Shown here: piece after piece, positions 32,847 through 45,990 of the stretch
Layout: each line of letters opens with the position of its first letter
Position numbering within the stretch: the first letter of the stretch is position 1
Assembly (NCBI RefSeq): GCF_003086295.3
Contig: NC_092055.1
Coordinates: 120,209,192 to 120,273,191, forward strand
Direction: 5' to 3'
DNA from: Arachis hypogaea
Lineage: Eukaryota > Streptophyta > Magnoliopsida > Fabales > Fabaceae
DNA length: 64,000 nucleotides
Notes under the pieces: model-generated
What the model saw: only the letters and a program-made list of their open reading frames with translations
Told to the model about the DNA's origin: nothing
Databases searched by the model: none
Translations under genes and position numbers: made by a program

Positions 32847-34256
32847 CAAGGTTGCAAAAATTGGACCGGTCAATAAACCGGTGAGGTCACTGGTTCAATA
32901 GTTTTTTAGTTCGATCGGGGTTCAATTGGTTTAATTAAATATTAAATAAAATTATTAAAAAACCTAAAAAAGTAAAAATAATTTTAAATATATAAATTCA
33001 ATAACTTCTAACTTAATAAAATTTAAAATTTCACATAATAAATTATCCATAACTTAATATTAGAGGTTCACAAACAACTTCAGACATCAAAGTTTATAAA
33101 ACAACTTCATATATCATTAAGGAAGAGAAATATAGTGATACTAAGAATTTGAAAAGTGCCACGTTCAACTCTTAAGTAGCAAGTTTAAAACCAGAACAAT
33201 TTCTAGAAATTTGGGCAACAAGTAGCAGCAAAATATAAGCACATGAATCCAAAAATTGCAATTAACATAAGAAAAGCATGGATTGCATGTACAGAGGTAG
33301 CATCAAACTTAATTTCACAAGTACAATTCAGCAGGGCAGCAGGTAGAATCAGGTCACATGAAACAGAAACAGCACAACAATGATCACACCAACATCATTC
33401 AGCAAACAAGCAGTATTAAGCCATGTTGGATAATCAAGAACGGAGCAATTATCAGGCCTAGAATCCTCTAACCACAACCTAACTACCTAACAGCATATAT
33501 ATCTATCTATCCTAACAAACAGAATTAATCAGCAATCTAACTAAAATTAACAACAGAATTAATAAAAGAAAGTAAAGAAACAGAGCAGGAAGCAGGGATG
33601 AGGCAGGGGACCTGGAATATAGCAGAGACAGACTGGGAAATGGAAAGGGGAAGAAGAGCAGAAGTAGTGCCACCCAGAGTTGGTGGTGGCCGGCTGAGCT
33701 CACGGCGGCGCAGAGAGCGGTGCAAGCGGCGGCGCAGAGAGCGGTACGAGCGGCGGAACGATGCAGGGCAGAGAGATTCAGCTTCTCTTTGTGGCAGTGA
33801 CAAGAGCTGAGGGGCAGGGGGCAGAAACGTTCGACGGGAAGAGGAGAGGCGAGAAGAGAAGAGGGAAAGTAAGAATGGTGGTCAGCTTGCTGGACGGTGG
33901 GTCGCCGGACGGAGAGCACGGAGAGAGAGGATCGGTGAGAGGCGGTGAGAAGAGGGAAGAAAATTAGGTAGAGAGGGAGGTGATTAATTTAGGGTTCAGC
34001 AGCTTCGTTTAGTTTAGCCTTTCTTTCTTTTTTTTTTAAAGAGACAAAACGACGCATTTTAGGGGTATTACTTTCAAACCAAAAACCCGCTAAAAAACCA
34101 GACGATTTTGTCGGTTCACCGATTAACCGCCGGTTCGACTGGTTTTTTCACCGATTTTTTGTCAAACGGTTTCTGGCCTTATCTAGATCGGCTAGGTGAC
34201 CGGTTTTCAGTTATTCCAATTGAACCGGCCAGTCCGATTCGATTTTCAGAACCATA
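32847..34256. mobile_element. Non-autonomous hAT-like element, copy 1
   Basis: Flanked by a perfect 8-bp duplication GAATTAAC (32839-32846 and 34257-34264; nine if the preceding A is counted). Ends are imperfect inverted repeats: CAAGGTTGCAAAAATTGGAC at the left, and TATGGTTCTGAAAATCGAAT on the minus strand at the right. Both continue into ACCGGT-rich sub-terminal sequence. The interior has no transposase but includes a GC-rich block (33590-33960) related to the leader at 735-1340. ORFs on both strands in that block are low-complexity. 8-bp duplications point to the hAT superfamily. Confidence 0.7.
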
Positions 34257-35088
34257 GAATTAACTCAAAATTAGAAGAACAGTGGACTTGAACAAAATCA
34301 TCAAATAAAGGTGAGAGCAGGGTTGCTACCGTGAGTAAGCAACCGTCAGAGGATGAAGTTCAAAGCAAGATCCCTACTGTGAATAAGTGAGCAGTGGAAC
34401 AGAAGTGACAGCTTGGAAAATTTTTAGTTTTAACTCTTATGCCACCTTAGAAGGCTATATTTTATAATAACTTTTTCAACATCAAAAGTTTCGATAATGA
34501 TTCTTTATATGCTAACGAGTTAAATGATGATTTTTAAAAAAAATTTCAAAATCGTTTATTTTTTAAAAATTCATAAGTTTGTAAAAATGTAGATTTTCTG
34601 AAATTTAAAGTAAAACACAAAATTTGAATTTTTGTTCTTATTTGTTTTGATTTTTTAATATATGGGAGTATTTCCTATAAATTTAATAAAGTTAATTTTA
34701 GTAAAGTTAATTTTATAGAAAGGAAAAAATACAAAATAATAAAAGAAGAAAAATACTCATACGTAATAACCATCAAACTTTGATGGTGAAGAAAGAGGTC
34801 CTCATATTACGGGTGATTTACATGACAGAAGTTCGCTTATAAATTTAAAAATTTCTCATTTTATTTGCAATCAATTCATCCAACAAAAAAAATTGTAATC
34901 TCGTATATTCTTTGAGAGATTTTCTCTTATATGTAGAGATAGGTGTATTATCCTTTTATCAAGAGAGAGTATTATTATAATTTCCTTGCAATAGAGAGAA
35001 ATTGTAATTCTCAAATAAATTTATTTTATACAAATTTTTTAATTTTCATCTATATATTTTGTTACTTTATTTGTCTAGTACCTAACAG

Positions 35089-35099
35089 TGGTATCAAAG
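35089..35099 (+). promoter_or_regulatory. Copia primer binding site
   Basis: TGGTATCAAAG, close to the usual initiator tRNA-Met site TGGTATCAGAG, immediately inside the 5' LTR end. Confidence 0.75.
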
Positions 35100-35159
35100 T
35101 CAAAGGTTTCCGATCAATAATTTTTTTTCTTTTGCTGTGAGTTACCGTCTAAAAAAATA

Positions 35160-36655
35160 GCAGCAAAGTATGAGATTCTAAAATTTAGTAGGAGTAAATT
35201 TTTCTTATGGAAATTGAAAATAAAGACAATTTTGAGAAAAGACAATTGCGTGGCAGTAATTGAAAGTAGACTCATTGGGATTACAGATGAAAATAGAAAA
35301 AGATGGATGAAAAATGCCATTGCAAACTTAAACTCGACACTAGGTGATTCATTATTGTCAAGGATAGCAAAGAAAAAGGCAGCAAAAAAAATTTGGGATG
35401 TTCTCACCAAATTATATGAAATCAAGTCATTTTACAGCAAGATATTTTTAAAGAGAAGACTTTATACTTTTGAATAAGTGAATTAACATTGGCAACAGAT
35501 CATATCAACAATCTAAATACGCTATTTTTTTCACTCTCATTGTTAGATTACAACATAACAGAAAACGAACGTGTAAAACTTCTACTTCAAAGTTTACCAG
35601 ATTCATATGATCAACTCATTGTTAACTTAACCAATAATATTTTGACAGGCTATCTTTTCTTTGATGATATGGTTGTTGCAATTCTTGAAGAAGAATCTAG
35701 GAGCAAGAATAAGAAAGATAGATCAGAGAGTTCAAAGTAAGTAAAGGCGCTGTTGATGACGAAAGAGATCAATGAAGTGTGGTTTCAGTGAGAACCAAAA
35801 TAGACCAAAGTCACAAGAAAAGAAGCAATTCAAATGCTATCATTATGGTAAGAGATGACACTTCAAAAAAGATTGTTGGAACAATAAAAGTATAGAAAAG
35901 GTTTCAGAAGAATCAAGTTCTCAAGGATGTGTTGCGAGTACCTCTGATGATGGAGAAATCTTGAATGGTGAAACAATTGGTTCTAAAGGCAGCAAACAAC
36001 TTACTAATGTTTGGATTGTTAATTTAGGAGCAACCTGACACATGACTCCTCATCATGAATGCTTTTGTACATATGAACAAGTCGTCGAAGGATCTGTGTT
36101 CATGGGAAACGATCATGCCTTAGAAATTGTTGGAATAGATACTGTCAAAATAAAAATATTTGATGGTTCTATTCGTTCACTTCAAGGAATAAGACACGTG
36201 AAAGACTTAAAGAAGAATTTGTTGTCGATTGAACAATTGGATGAACTTGGTTGCAAGACCCATATTGAAGGTGGGATCTTGAAAATTGTTAAAGGTACTC
36301 TTGTGATAATATAAACAGAAAAAATTACAACAAATCTAGGCGTGCTTATGGGAGATACTTTGCAAGAGGTAGATGTATCAGTTGCTTCAGTAAGCTAAAA
36401 AGAAATTACAATAACATGGCATTGCAAACTAGGGCACATGTCAGAACGAGACTTGAAAATTCTTGTGGAACATAATCTCATTCCTGGGTTCAAATTGGTA
36501 AACTTGCCATTTTTTAAGCATTGCTTTACAAGCAAGCAACATAGATTGACATTTGATAGATCAACTGCTCGGAACAAGTACATATTGGAGTTGATTCATT
36601 CTGATGTATGAAAATTGTCGAAAATGTCTCTAGGAGGAACAAAATTAGTAAAGCT
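35160..36655 (+). pseudogene. Copia gag-pol start: gag, zinc knuckle, protease, gag-pre-integrase
   Basis: Gag begins YEILKFSRSKFFLWKLKIKT and runs open to a stop at 35477, then resumes in another frame (LLLQSLPDSYDQLIVNL ... ILEEESRSKNKKDRS). A damaged CCHC knuckle (FKCYHYGKR-stop-HFKKDCWN) lies near 35830-35880. The protease region follows (VWIVNLGAT-stop-HMTPH, where the catalytic Asp of the usual D-S/T-G-A is Asn). Next come FDGSIRSLQGIRHVKDLKKNLLS and the gag-pre-integrase block HCKLGHMSERDLKILVEH. It stops at SDV, just where the integrase core should begin. Several stops and a frameshift make it dead. Confidence 0.8.
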
Positions 36656-36831
36656 AATTTTTGAGAGTTTTTTTTTCTATATATAGAAAGAGGTATATTC
36701 TCCTTTTATCAAGAGAGAATTATTGTAATTTTTCTGTGATAAAGAGAAATTGTAATTCCCAAAAAAAGTTATTTTATACAAATTTTTAATTTTTCATCTA
36801 TATATTTACTGCGTCATGTGTCTTCTACCTA

Positions 36832-38215
36832 ATATTTTTTTATTAACATTTATATATATTTTAAAGTTAATAAAGAATAAATAATTTGTACAATGACTAA
36901 ATCGAATTACTGTAGATAAGTAGTAAATAAAATCAAACTAATTTGATTTATATGTAAATAATGTATTTGATTTAATTTATACAAAAATATTTAAGACAAA
37001 ACGTGTAATCATTATAAATTTAAGATATTTGTATAATTTATTTTATTTATTTTATCAACATAAATTATCCTATTTTTAGTTTTGAAAAATTAAAAGTAGT
37101 CTTACTTTTTAAAGTTGAAAATTGTAATATTAAATATATACATTGACCAAATATAATTTTTATAACCTGTGTTTATTAAAAATCGTTTTTACTTTAATAA
37201 TCATGCTATGTATACTGAAATTATTAATTATCTGTATAAAAGATATATTGGGATACAAAATATATATTAAAAATAAATTAAATAAAATATATTTATATAT
37301 AAATATATAATAATTAATTTAATAATTATTTTTAATATTTACTTAGCTACTTTTATAAAACCAAAACTATAGCTGATTGTATAATTTTTTAAATTATCTT
37401 TAAACATTTAATAAATTCAAAACTTTACAAAACCAAATATTCTTAATACTATCTTTTTATTTCAAATTAGCGTCTTTTTTATTTTATTTTATTTTAATTA
37501 CAGATTAAGTATTATTTTTTAATTTTAATATTAATCAATTTTTATTATCTATTATATTTTTTAGTGTTAAAAAAGAAAAAATGAGATGAATAAAATTAAA
37601 GAATTAATAAAATATTTAAAATATTTTAATATGAAAGGGACGGAGTAATATCGTTGATTAATATATAAAAAATTTAACGAAAATATAGTGGAACAAAATG
37701 AAGTGTGGACAATTAAAAATGATGACAATTTAGACGCAATAAAACCACTCAAAATTAAGAGGTGTGATCGGAGGCTTCCTTGGAGGGAACATGTAGGCCC
37801 CATCAATACCGAAATGGGAAAAGCCTTGCGGTAGTTGCCACACAGTCAAAACATCGTCATTCCTTCACCCTCTCTGGCCTCTTCCATCAATCATGCACAC
37901 ACGCCACACTCTTGCACTTTTCAAATTTTGATTATAAAATACAATTTGTATTCTAAAAATAGCCGGTATGTACCATATTTTTTTATATTTTTATATATAA
38001 TTTATATAAATTATTAATTTAATAATTAACTTTTATATGAATTTAATATACAGACTAAAGATTAACTTAATATAAATCTAAGTTTTATTTAAAAATTTAT
38101 TATTGATTAATATATTATTATATTCATATTATTGTGTTTAAATTTATAATCATTTATATTTATTTTGTCAATAATGCTCTACATTCATATAAAAAATTTA
38201 ACTAAGTCATTCAAT
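36832..38215. other. AT-rich spacer
   Basis: No supported gene or repeat boundary. Short ORFs here are AT-rich chance frames. Confidence 0.5.
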
Positions 38216-38328
38216 CACTTTTTTTATTAACATGGTGCTCTGTTGCTAGGGTTTTCAAAAGTTTTGTTAGAGTCTGCAGAAAATCATTATTTTGCTAGTC
38301 AAAATCTCTAATGTTAACGATAATCACA

Positions 38329-39214
38329 ATGGCAGCGCCTGCCGCCTCACATGAAACGGTTTAAGGAAAAATTGAATTCGAAGAGGAACAAATTATAGTT
38401 TTTGCAGATGAGGACATCAAAGAAGGATTAGATGCATGTACTAAAAGTTTGATCGGAAGATTACTGGCGGACAAATCATTCAATGCAGGAACATTAGAGG
38501 CTGCTCTAAACACAATATGGAGACAACTAGAAGGCTATCGCGATTTAGATCACGGAGGTAACAAATTTCAGTTTTTCTTCAATGATGAAATCGAATTGCT
38601 CAGGGTGGAGAAAGGGACTCCTTGGCTATTCAAGAACTATATTCTAAATCTGAAAAGCTAGGAGGAAGATTCATTGATTAATAATGCAGAATTCTCTCAT
38701 GTCCCTATATGAATAAACTGTCGGGTTTACCGGAGTAATGTAAAACCAAAGCATTGAAAAAAAGGGTGAGAGAGACACTGAAAAAGGTGATGGATGCTGC
38801 TGTATTCTCTATAAAAGAAAAGGAGGAGAGGATTTTAAAATTTCAAATCCTCCTAGACATCACAAAACCATTGAAGAGGAAGCTGAGAATCTCGGGAAGC
38901 AACAATAAAATTATTGACCTGCAACTCAAGTACGAGAAGATTGGTAATTTTTGTTATTGTTGTGGGTGCATCGGGCATGAGATCAAGGCATGCTCAAAAA
39001 ACCTTGCGAATATAGCACAAGGAGAAGAAGAAGAAGCGGAATGGGGAGCATGGCTAAGGGCAGACCAATTCAGTAGGCGAGTGGAGGATCAAAAAGAAAA
39101 TACCAATCCAAACCAACCCAATGCTGTGCAGGGAGATAGAAATAAACAGAAAAAATCAACCTCGATTAACCTGATCAGAGAATTTGCAAGTCTCTCTGTT
39201 CAGGACCGAAGCTA
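38329..39214 (+). pseudogene. LINE ORF1: DUF4283 and CCHC zinc knuckle
   Basis: ATG at 38329; TAA after 11 codons; then open through a DUF4283-like RNA-binding region (SLIGRLLADKSFNAGTLEAA, then FQFFFNDEIELLRVEKGTPW). Stops lie at 38659 and 38710. After a frameshift the frame 38754-39214 gives LLDITKPLKRKLRIS and the knuckle FCYCCGCIGHEIKAC (C-X2-C-X4-H-X4-C), then an acidic and Gln/Asn-rich tail. In plant L1-type elements this protein coats the RNA. The several stops make it non-functional. Confidence 0.8.
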
Positions 39215-39604
39215 ACAGAATAAATAAGATGATCAAGAGGTGCAAAGTGGCCAAAAAATGTTAATAATGGAAGGGTATAAGGGGAAAGATAAAAAATGGG
39301 TGATGTAGGAGACAAGGACAGCAACATAGTGGCACACTCAATAGAGCCAACTCTACCCAAACCAGGTGACCGATGCTTCACCTTCAATGCAACAGGAGGT
39401 AATGGGGGGGGGAGGAGAAGAGAGTAGGAAATGAAACCTGAAGCAAATAGATAGGAAAAAACACAGTTTTCAAACTGTTGCAGGTATTAAGAGGAGACCT
39501 GGAGGATCAGGGGAGAGTATATGTGTTAAAAAATTTTGTCAGGAGGAAGGAGAAGAGCTGAATAAGGGAAAGGGTGCCACCCAAAAATTGGCACCCACGG
39601 AGGG

Positions 39605-42600
39605 ATGAAAATGATGATGCGAAATTGTCAGAGTTTGGGGAAACCCCTGCCAGTTCACAACATCAAAAGGATATCTAGATCCCATTCCCCTGAGGTATTA
39701 TTTCTTTATGATACAAAAAATAATACATTGATAGTGGAGAGAGTGCTACGGAGGGAAGGCTTCAAAATTTTTTTTACAGTTGATCCAATAGGGCTGTCTG
39801 GAGGATTAGTAGTGGCATGGAAGGATGAAGTGCGGGTTCACATCGTAGAACATGACCAGTTCTATGTCTATTTTTCTATAGAGGACCAACAAGCGGATTT
39901 AAAATGGAATATAATAGGAGTTCATTTGCTGACAAATGAGACAAGTAGAAGGGATCAATTTGCAAAACTACTGCAGATAATAGAAGGAGAAAGTGAAACA
40001 CTGGCAAGAATAGGAGACTTTAATGCAATTAAAAATCAAGAGAAAAAGGAGGGAGGAAGACAAAAATCCAGCAATTCAATACAACAGTTTCGAAATTTCA
40101 TCAATGAAGGAAGGCTAGTAGACATTGGTTATGAGGGAGATAAATACACTTGGAATAATTGTCAATTCGAAGAGAATCATATAAAGGAGAAATTAGACAA
40201 AGCTCTTGTTACAAATGAGTGGAGAAGTGAATTTCCAGTAACCACCCTTGCACACTTATCCAATTCGGGTTTGGACCATAAGGCCATCATTCTCAACACA
40301 GGTGGTGGAGAAAGGAGGGTAAAGAGGAGGTTAAGGTTTCAAGAAAGATGGTGTGAAAATAAAGAGGTGATTAGTTTAATTAAACAGGCATGGATAACAA
40401 TATTCATGAGTCTCCAATGTTTAAGCTAGCTGGAAAGCTGAACTGTTGTAGACATTCAATTGTACAATGGCAGCAGCACTCAGAATCTAATTCAAAGAAG
40501 AAAATTCAGATTCTCAAGAATTGGATAGAATAAAAAATGCATAAAGGAGTTCAGGCAGATGGAAATGCTATCCGGATCTTAGAAACTGAACTAGAGGAGG
40601 CTTTGGAGAAAGAAGAACGATATTGGAGGGAGAAATCTAGGGTGTAATGGCTCAACTGGGGTGATAAAAATACAAAATTTTTTCATTCTAAGTTTCAAAC
40701 GAGGAACCGAAAAAATAGAATTAAGGAGTTGGAGGACGAGGAAGGAAATATGGCAAAGGAACCGGCAGAAAATCGCAGAAGTTGCACAGAAATTCTTTGA
40801 AAACCTATTCACAACAAGCTGTCCTAGAGATCCGACTGTAAAATTGGATGGAATACGCCAAAAAATAAATGCAGCAACTAATAGAATGTTGTGTAGGCCA
40901 GTGACTAAAGAGGAAATTAAAGTAGCAGTCTTCTCCATCAATCCTTTTTCGGCTCCAAGAGATGATGGATTCACAGCAAAATTTTTTCAATTCTTTTAGA
41001 GTACAATCAAGGGAGATGTGACAGCGGCTGTTAGAAGCTTTTTCTACGGAGGTAAAATTTTGAAAGCTTTTAATCATACTTACATATGTCTCATACCTAA
41101 AGTGTCGGGCACTAATTCTATGAAACAAGTTAGACCGATTAGTCTTAGCTCTGTCTTCTATAAGATCATATCTAAAATTCTGGTTCACAGGCTTCAATCA
41201 GTTATGAATAGACTGATCAGTGACTCTCAAAGTGCTTTTATAAAGGGTAGGTTGATTAGTGACAATGTCCTAATTACACACGAACTCATGTATTTTCTCC
41301 AAAATAAAGGTATGGAGATTATGATTTGGTATTAAAGCTGGATATGAGCAAGGCTTATGATAGGATGGAATGGAGTTTTGTTTGGAAGGTGAAGAAGAAG
41401 CTAGGGTTTTGTGATCGATGGATGAAATGGAATGAGGAACTTGTGACGACGGTATCTTACTCTATTACTATGGATGGACAACCTCATGGTTATTTTAAAC
41501 CATGTAGAGGAATACGACAAGGTGATCCCTTATCTCCCTACCTATTTTTGTTTTGCATAGAGGGACTCTCCTCTCTGCTCCACAGAGAAGAACAGAGGCT
41601 GGAAATAAACTCAGTCAGAGGTGTCCGATAATCAATTATCTTTTCTTTGTAGACGATTCAATCCTCTTTAGCAAAGCTTCAGAAGCAAAGTGCCAGAGAT
41701 TACTACAGGTCTTGCAGAACTATGAAGAAATTAACAGCCAAAGGGTAAACTTGGACAAATTATCAGTCTTCTTTAGTAAGTACACACCAATTCTAGTCTG
41801 AGATCATTTGGCAGAAATTCTCCTTGTCCCTCATGTTGGCAATCAAAACAAATATTTGGGTTTACCGGCAGTGATTCAGAGATCAAAGAAAGCTACGTTT
41901 AACTACATTAAAGATAGGGTGTGTCAGAAGCTCAGCCACTAGAAGAGGGCCCTATTATCTTCTAGTGGACGGGAAGTGCTTATTAAAGCGGTGGCAATGG
42001 CGATATCGATATACACCCTAAGTTGTTTCAAGTTACCAGAAACAGTAATTGAAGAGATTCAGCGAGCCATACTTCAATTTTGGTGGGGGCAGAAAAGGTC
42101 AGAAAACAGGATGCAGTGGATCAGATGGAGGATTTCTTGCAGACTAAAAATGCAAAGGGGTCTCAACTTTAAAGATTTGAAGGCTTTTAACCTTGCCATA
42201 CTCACAAAGCAAGGTTGGAAGTTAGTTTCCAGACCTAATTCTCTCATCAATAAAGTGTTTCAAAGCAAATATTACAGATATTCAAACTTCCTAAGAGCAG
42301 AGGTTGGACATAACCCATCATGGGATTGGAGGAGTATTATCGAGGGGAGAAAGGTGCTAAAAAAAGGCATACTATGTGAAGTAGGAAGGAGAATTAACAT
42401 TAGAATCCGAGAAGACTCATGGGTGAAGGATTATGTTTCAATTACTCCTATTACTACCACTGCAATGACTGTTAATCTAGAATGGGTTTCACAATTACAG
42501 AATTCAAACAAAACATGGAATCAGAACTTAATTCAGACCAATTTCAATCTAGACATAGCTACAGCAATACTTAACACTCCAATTCATGAATCAGAGGATA

Positions 42601-45600
42601 GAGTTACCTGGATGATGGAAAAAGGGGGCGACTTCACTGTTGCTTCGGGATACAAAATAGCCTTTAATTTCTACCACCCACCAATTGAATACCTACCAGA
42701 ATAATGCAAAAGAAAATAATTATGGAGGAGCGTATGGAAAATTAATTGTCAACTGAAAATAAAGAATTTACTTTGGAAACTGATGCATGGAGGACTCCCT
42801 GTGAAAGCAAGATTGAATGCCCGAATACAATCCATCGAATGTAATACCCGGTCTAACTGAAATTAATTAAATAATAAGTTAAATAGGAGCGAATACGGTT
42901 GGAAGATTTGGCAATTGGAATTTGATGATTTAAATATAATATTTGGATTCAGTGAATTTTTCTGAGTCGGAAGACATAGTTTTCTGCGTAAAAGCGCGTA
43001 GTGAAATTTTGACCGGCAGTACCGGCTGAGACCTGTCTGGTACTGCAGTTGAGAAAATTGATTATGAGTAAGTAGGATTAAGAAATGAGGAATTATAATT
43101 AGGGGAGGTAGAAATATTTGAAGTGCGATTTAGAGCGCTAATCTTAAAGGTTTTGGTCCAAAAATTGGGCCAACGGACAAAAATAAGTGAACCGGGCCTA
43201 AGTGGGCCCAAGACCCAACATATATAAACATTAGTTATGAGCATTTCAGCTCATTTTGCCCTAAAGAAGGGGTGTTGGGCGCTGAAATTGGGAAGAGAGA
43301 AGAGAAGAGAGAAAACTTAACTCTCTTTGATCTTCAAACCACCATAACTTGAGCTACGGAGCTCCGATTGACGAGCCGTTTGCGGCCACGCATCGCTCTT
43401 CTCATCCTCTACAATTATATTTAAGTTTGGTGGTGAGTATTCTATTCATCTCTGCCCAATTTTCGAAATTTTCCACTGTTACACGTTTTTGGGTAGTTAG
43501 TGTTGAAATCTTGTGATTTTGGGTGTTTAGGGATACTCCAACATGGATTCTAAGTAGGTTCTATCCCTACTTCATATGGGCTGAGGTAAGAAGTGCTCAA
43601 ACCCTTGTAATTTGTCATTTTTATGAGCCCTAAGTTGATGTATGTATGTGATATTGGTTATGTTAGTGTATTTGGTGATGTTGGTGCACAATTGGGAGAT
43701 TGGTATTGCTTGAGGAGCTTTGGTAAGGCTTGGAGCTAAGGTTGGTGAAGAATTCCAAAGAAGAGGCTCAATTGGTTTGGCTACAAGAGGTACGGTTTAA
43801 GTTTCATTTAAGTACCATGTGTTGTGATGAGAATTCCTAGGCTAGATGCCCCTAGGATTAAGTTTGGATTATGTAAATGGTTGGTGCTAATATGCATAGT
43901 TGATATGTAACGTGAATTAATGATTGGGTTGAGAATTGTGTGACCTTGTATGCTTGGTATATTGAGAATTTGATGTACTGGGTAATGAGTATTGATTTTG
44001 TGGTTTATGCATTTAAATTGTGAAAATTAGGCCGGAGGCCGTGAATTTTGGGCCGGAGGCCGGAAAGAGGTAAGAAAGGTAAGTCGATGTGTGCATTGTA
44101 TGATGGCACAAGTGATTGGATGAATTTCAGATAATGAATATATGAATGATTAGGTTGGTTATTGAATAATAAGGTTTGAGAAGTTGAAGTGTGGAATTTG
44201 GTAATTTTGGGTGAATTTATGTAGATGAGGTATGTTTGGTTCGGTTGAGCTTGTAAACACTCGCCTGGGTAGTAGCCGCAGTAGTGGTTATTCCACTGGC
44301 TCTGGGTTGAGCGGGTAGTAGTAAGGGGGTTGTAGCTCAAACCTACTTGCTCCGTAATGGGTGTTTCTGTCCAATGGTTAGCTACCAGGACATGTCGGGT
44401 TGGCTATATAACCGACAGATGATATCATCAGCTATAGGGCAGACATTCATCATTTGCATATGTTTGAATTGTTTGGGTTTGCCATTTGTTTTGGATTTCT
44501 ACATCATATATGCCATGTTACCTGACTATATGCTACTTGTTCTACTTGTACCATATTTGTGTATTACTTGCCTGTATTGCTTGTGTTTGTACAACTGAGA
44601 GGCCCCTCATGCTGGTGTCGGTGGGTGTGAGGGCTGTTCTTGATGGGATGAATTGATGATGCGATTGCATGATGATGATGATTATTGAATGAGATAACTG
44701 GAGCTTCCTGGGTAGACGCAGTGATGTGGTTTCACTAGCTCCAGGCGAGTGTATGATGTATTGATATAGAATTGCTGAGGCAGAACAACTGGTGATGGTT
44801 TTGCTTATAATTCTGAGTCTGATTCGTGGAAGAGTCAGCGAGTTGGGAATCATGTGAAACATGAATTGAATTTAGCACTCCCTTATGACAGTTGCCTATT
44901 CATGGATTAGCGAGAACCTAGGATGAATAATTGGTGAAGAAGTTTAGGATGCTTAGTGAGTTTTTATTGCAGTACATTGAATTTATTTGGCACTTTTACC
45001 GTACTGGGAACCCATGGGCCCGGGGTTCTCATTCCGTATATATCTCTTGTTTTTCAGATACAGGTCCAGGTGCTCAGAAGTGAGCTGTGGTTCGTCTGAG
45101 AGACGGTGAAGATATTTATTTTCTCTACTTTGTGTTTTTCTTAGAATCTCTCCACCTTTGTTTTGAAAAGATTATATTATATATTGAACTCTTTTGGAAC
45201 TTGCCTATAGAGGCTCTTATGTTTCCTTTGGGAGAGATTAGGATATACTGTTGTCATCTACTTTCATACTGTACCCTAGCCGGCCTAAACTTCGCGGGTC
45301 ACGACTAGTGGCTATTTACTTATGCTATAAATATCTATCTGTTATCTATCTCTTAATCTCCTTTATGCCTTGTCCATATATCGCGTTCGGCTTAGCAGTT
45401 TAACTTTTCGTTGTTGAAACGTGAGTGATACGTTTTCGCGATTTTATTTCTACTCTTTTCAGGCTTCTCGATTAATACTCCTTTCGAAAATTACCTATAT
45501 TTATATATTAAAAATCCACCTAAGAGTCGTACCACCGTAATATCATTGACTTATGACTCGAGCATAAGTATTTGAATATTAGGGTGTTACATCGAACCCT

Positions 45601-45990
45601 AGTGCCCAAAATGCAATCAAATACAAGAGACTGTTTTCCATTGTTTCTAGGAGTTCCCAGATGGGACTGAAGCTTGGAGATGCTCAAATTTGCCATGGCC
45701 AATTTAAGCTCGAGAACCATGGGAGTAGTGGATTCAGTTAGATAAAGAATTGAGATTGGGAGAAAATCCGAATGATAAAAGAGCAGAAGAAGCAAACCTC
45801 ATATGGCAAATATGGCTAGCAAGGAACAAATGGGTATTCGAAGGTAGAAACACCCCTTCCACAATTATGGTAGAAATGGCATGGAGAAGTGTGCGAGAGA
45901 GAAGAGACCCCTGAGTTGTTACTTTGCCTTTCTATTTCCTTATGTTAAATCATTTTATTAAAGGTGGAACTTCCTATCATCATTTTACAT
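39605..45990 (+). pseudogene. LINE ORF2: endonuclease and reverse transcriptase, interrupted
   Basis: The endonuclease part starts at ATG 39605 (NCQSLGKPLPVHNIKR; GLSGGLVVAWKDEV; IGDFNAIKNQEKKEGG) and is open to 40429. RT blocks: FSINPFSAPRDDGFTAKFFQ, ICLIPKVSGTNSMKQVRPIS, SQSAFIKGRLISDNVLITHE, LKLDMSKAYDRMEWSF, GIRQGDPLSPYLFLFCIEGL. The catalytic motif is FVDDSILF, with Val where most have Ala. The zinc-binding RT domain begins near 42620 (FTVASGYKIAF), is cut at 42839 by the solo LTR, and resumes after 45592. Stops and frame changes lie at about 40429, 40648, 40999, 41631, 41800, 41940 and 42704. Dead copy. Confidence 0.87.
42840..45592 (+). repeat. Solo LTR, 2753 bp
   Basis: Begins TGTAATACCCGGTCTAAC and ends ...TAGGGTGTTACA (TG...CA). 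Flanked by the perfect 5-bp duplication TCGAA at 42835-42839 and 45593-45597, and the LINE zinc-binding region continues across it. No internal region or second LTR is present, so it is the product of LTR-LTR recombination. Orientation is inferred from 'gagaagagagaaaac ... gagctccg' landmarks shared with minus-strand reads of the 16-22 kb LTRs. No coding potential in its 2.75 kb. Confidence 0.9.

Larger units (their letters stand above)
34690..36831 (+). mobile_element. Ty1/copia retrotransposon, internally deleted
   Basis: The 5' LTR ends at about 35087. A primer binding site follows, then gag and the start of pol (to about 36650). A 3' LTR remnant (about 36655-36831) repeats the 'tccttttatcaagagagaat' and 'aattgtaattc' stretches of the 5' LTR. 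Integrase core, reverse transcriptase and RNase H are deleted. The left LTR border is uncertain. Confidence 0.75.

Noticed and set aside
33512..33967. 135-codon minus-strand ORF and opposing plus-strand ORFs
   Set aside because: Low-complexity interior of a hAT-like element; no known domain and open in several frames.
32839..34264. Mutator assignment for the 1.4-kb element based on a 9-bp duplication (AGAATTAAC)
   Set aside because: The other two copies fit 8 bp better and the terminal words are hAT-like; the ninth base is probably chance, though Mutator is not fully excluded.
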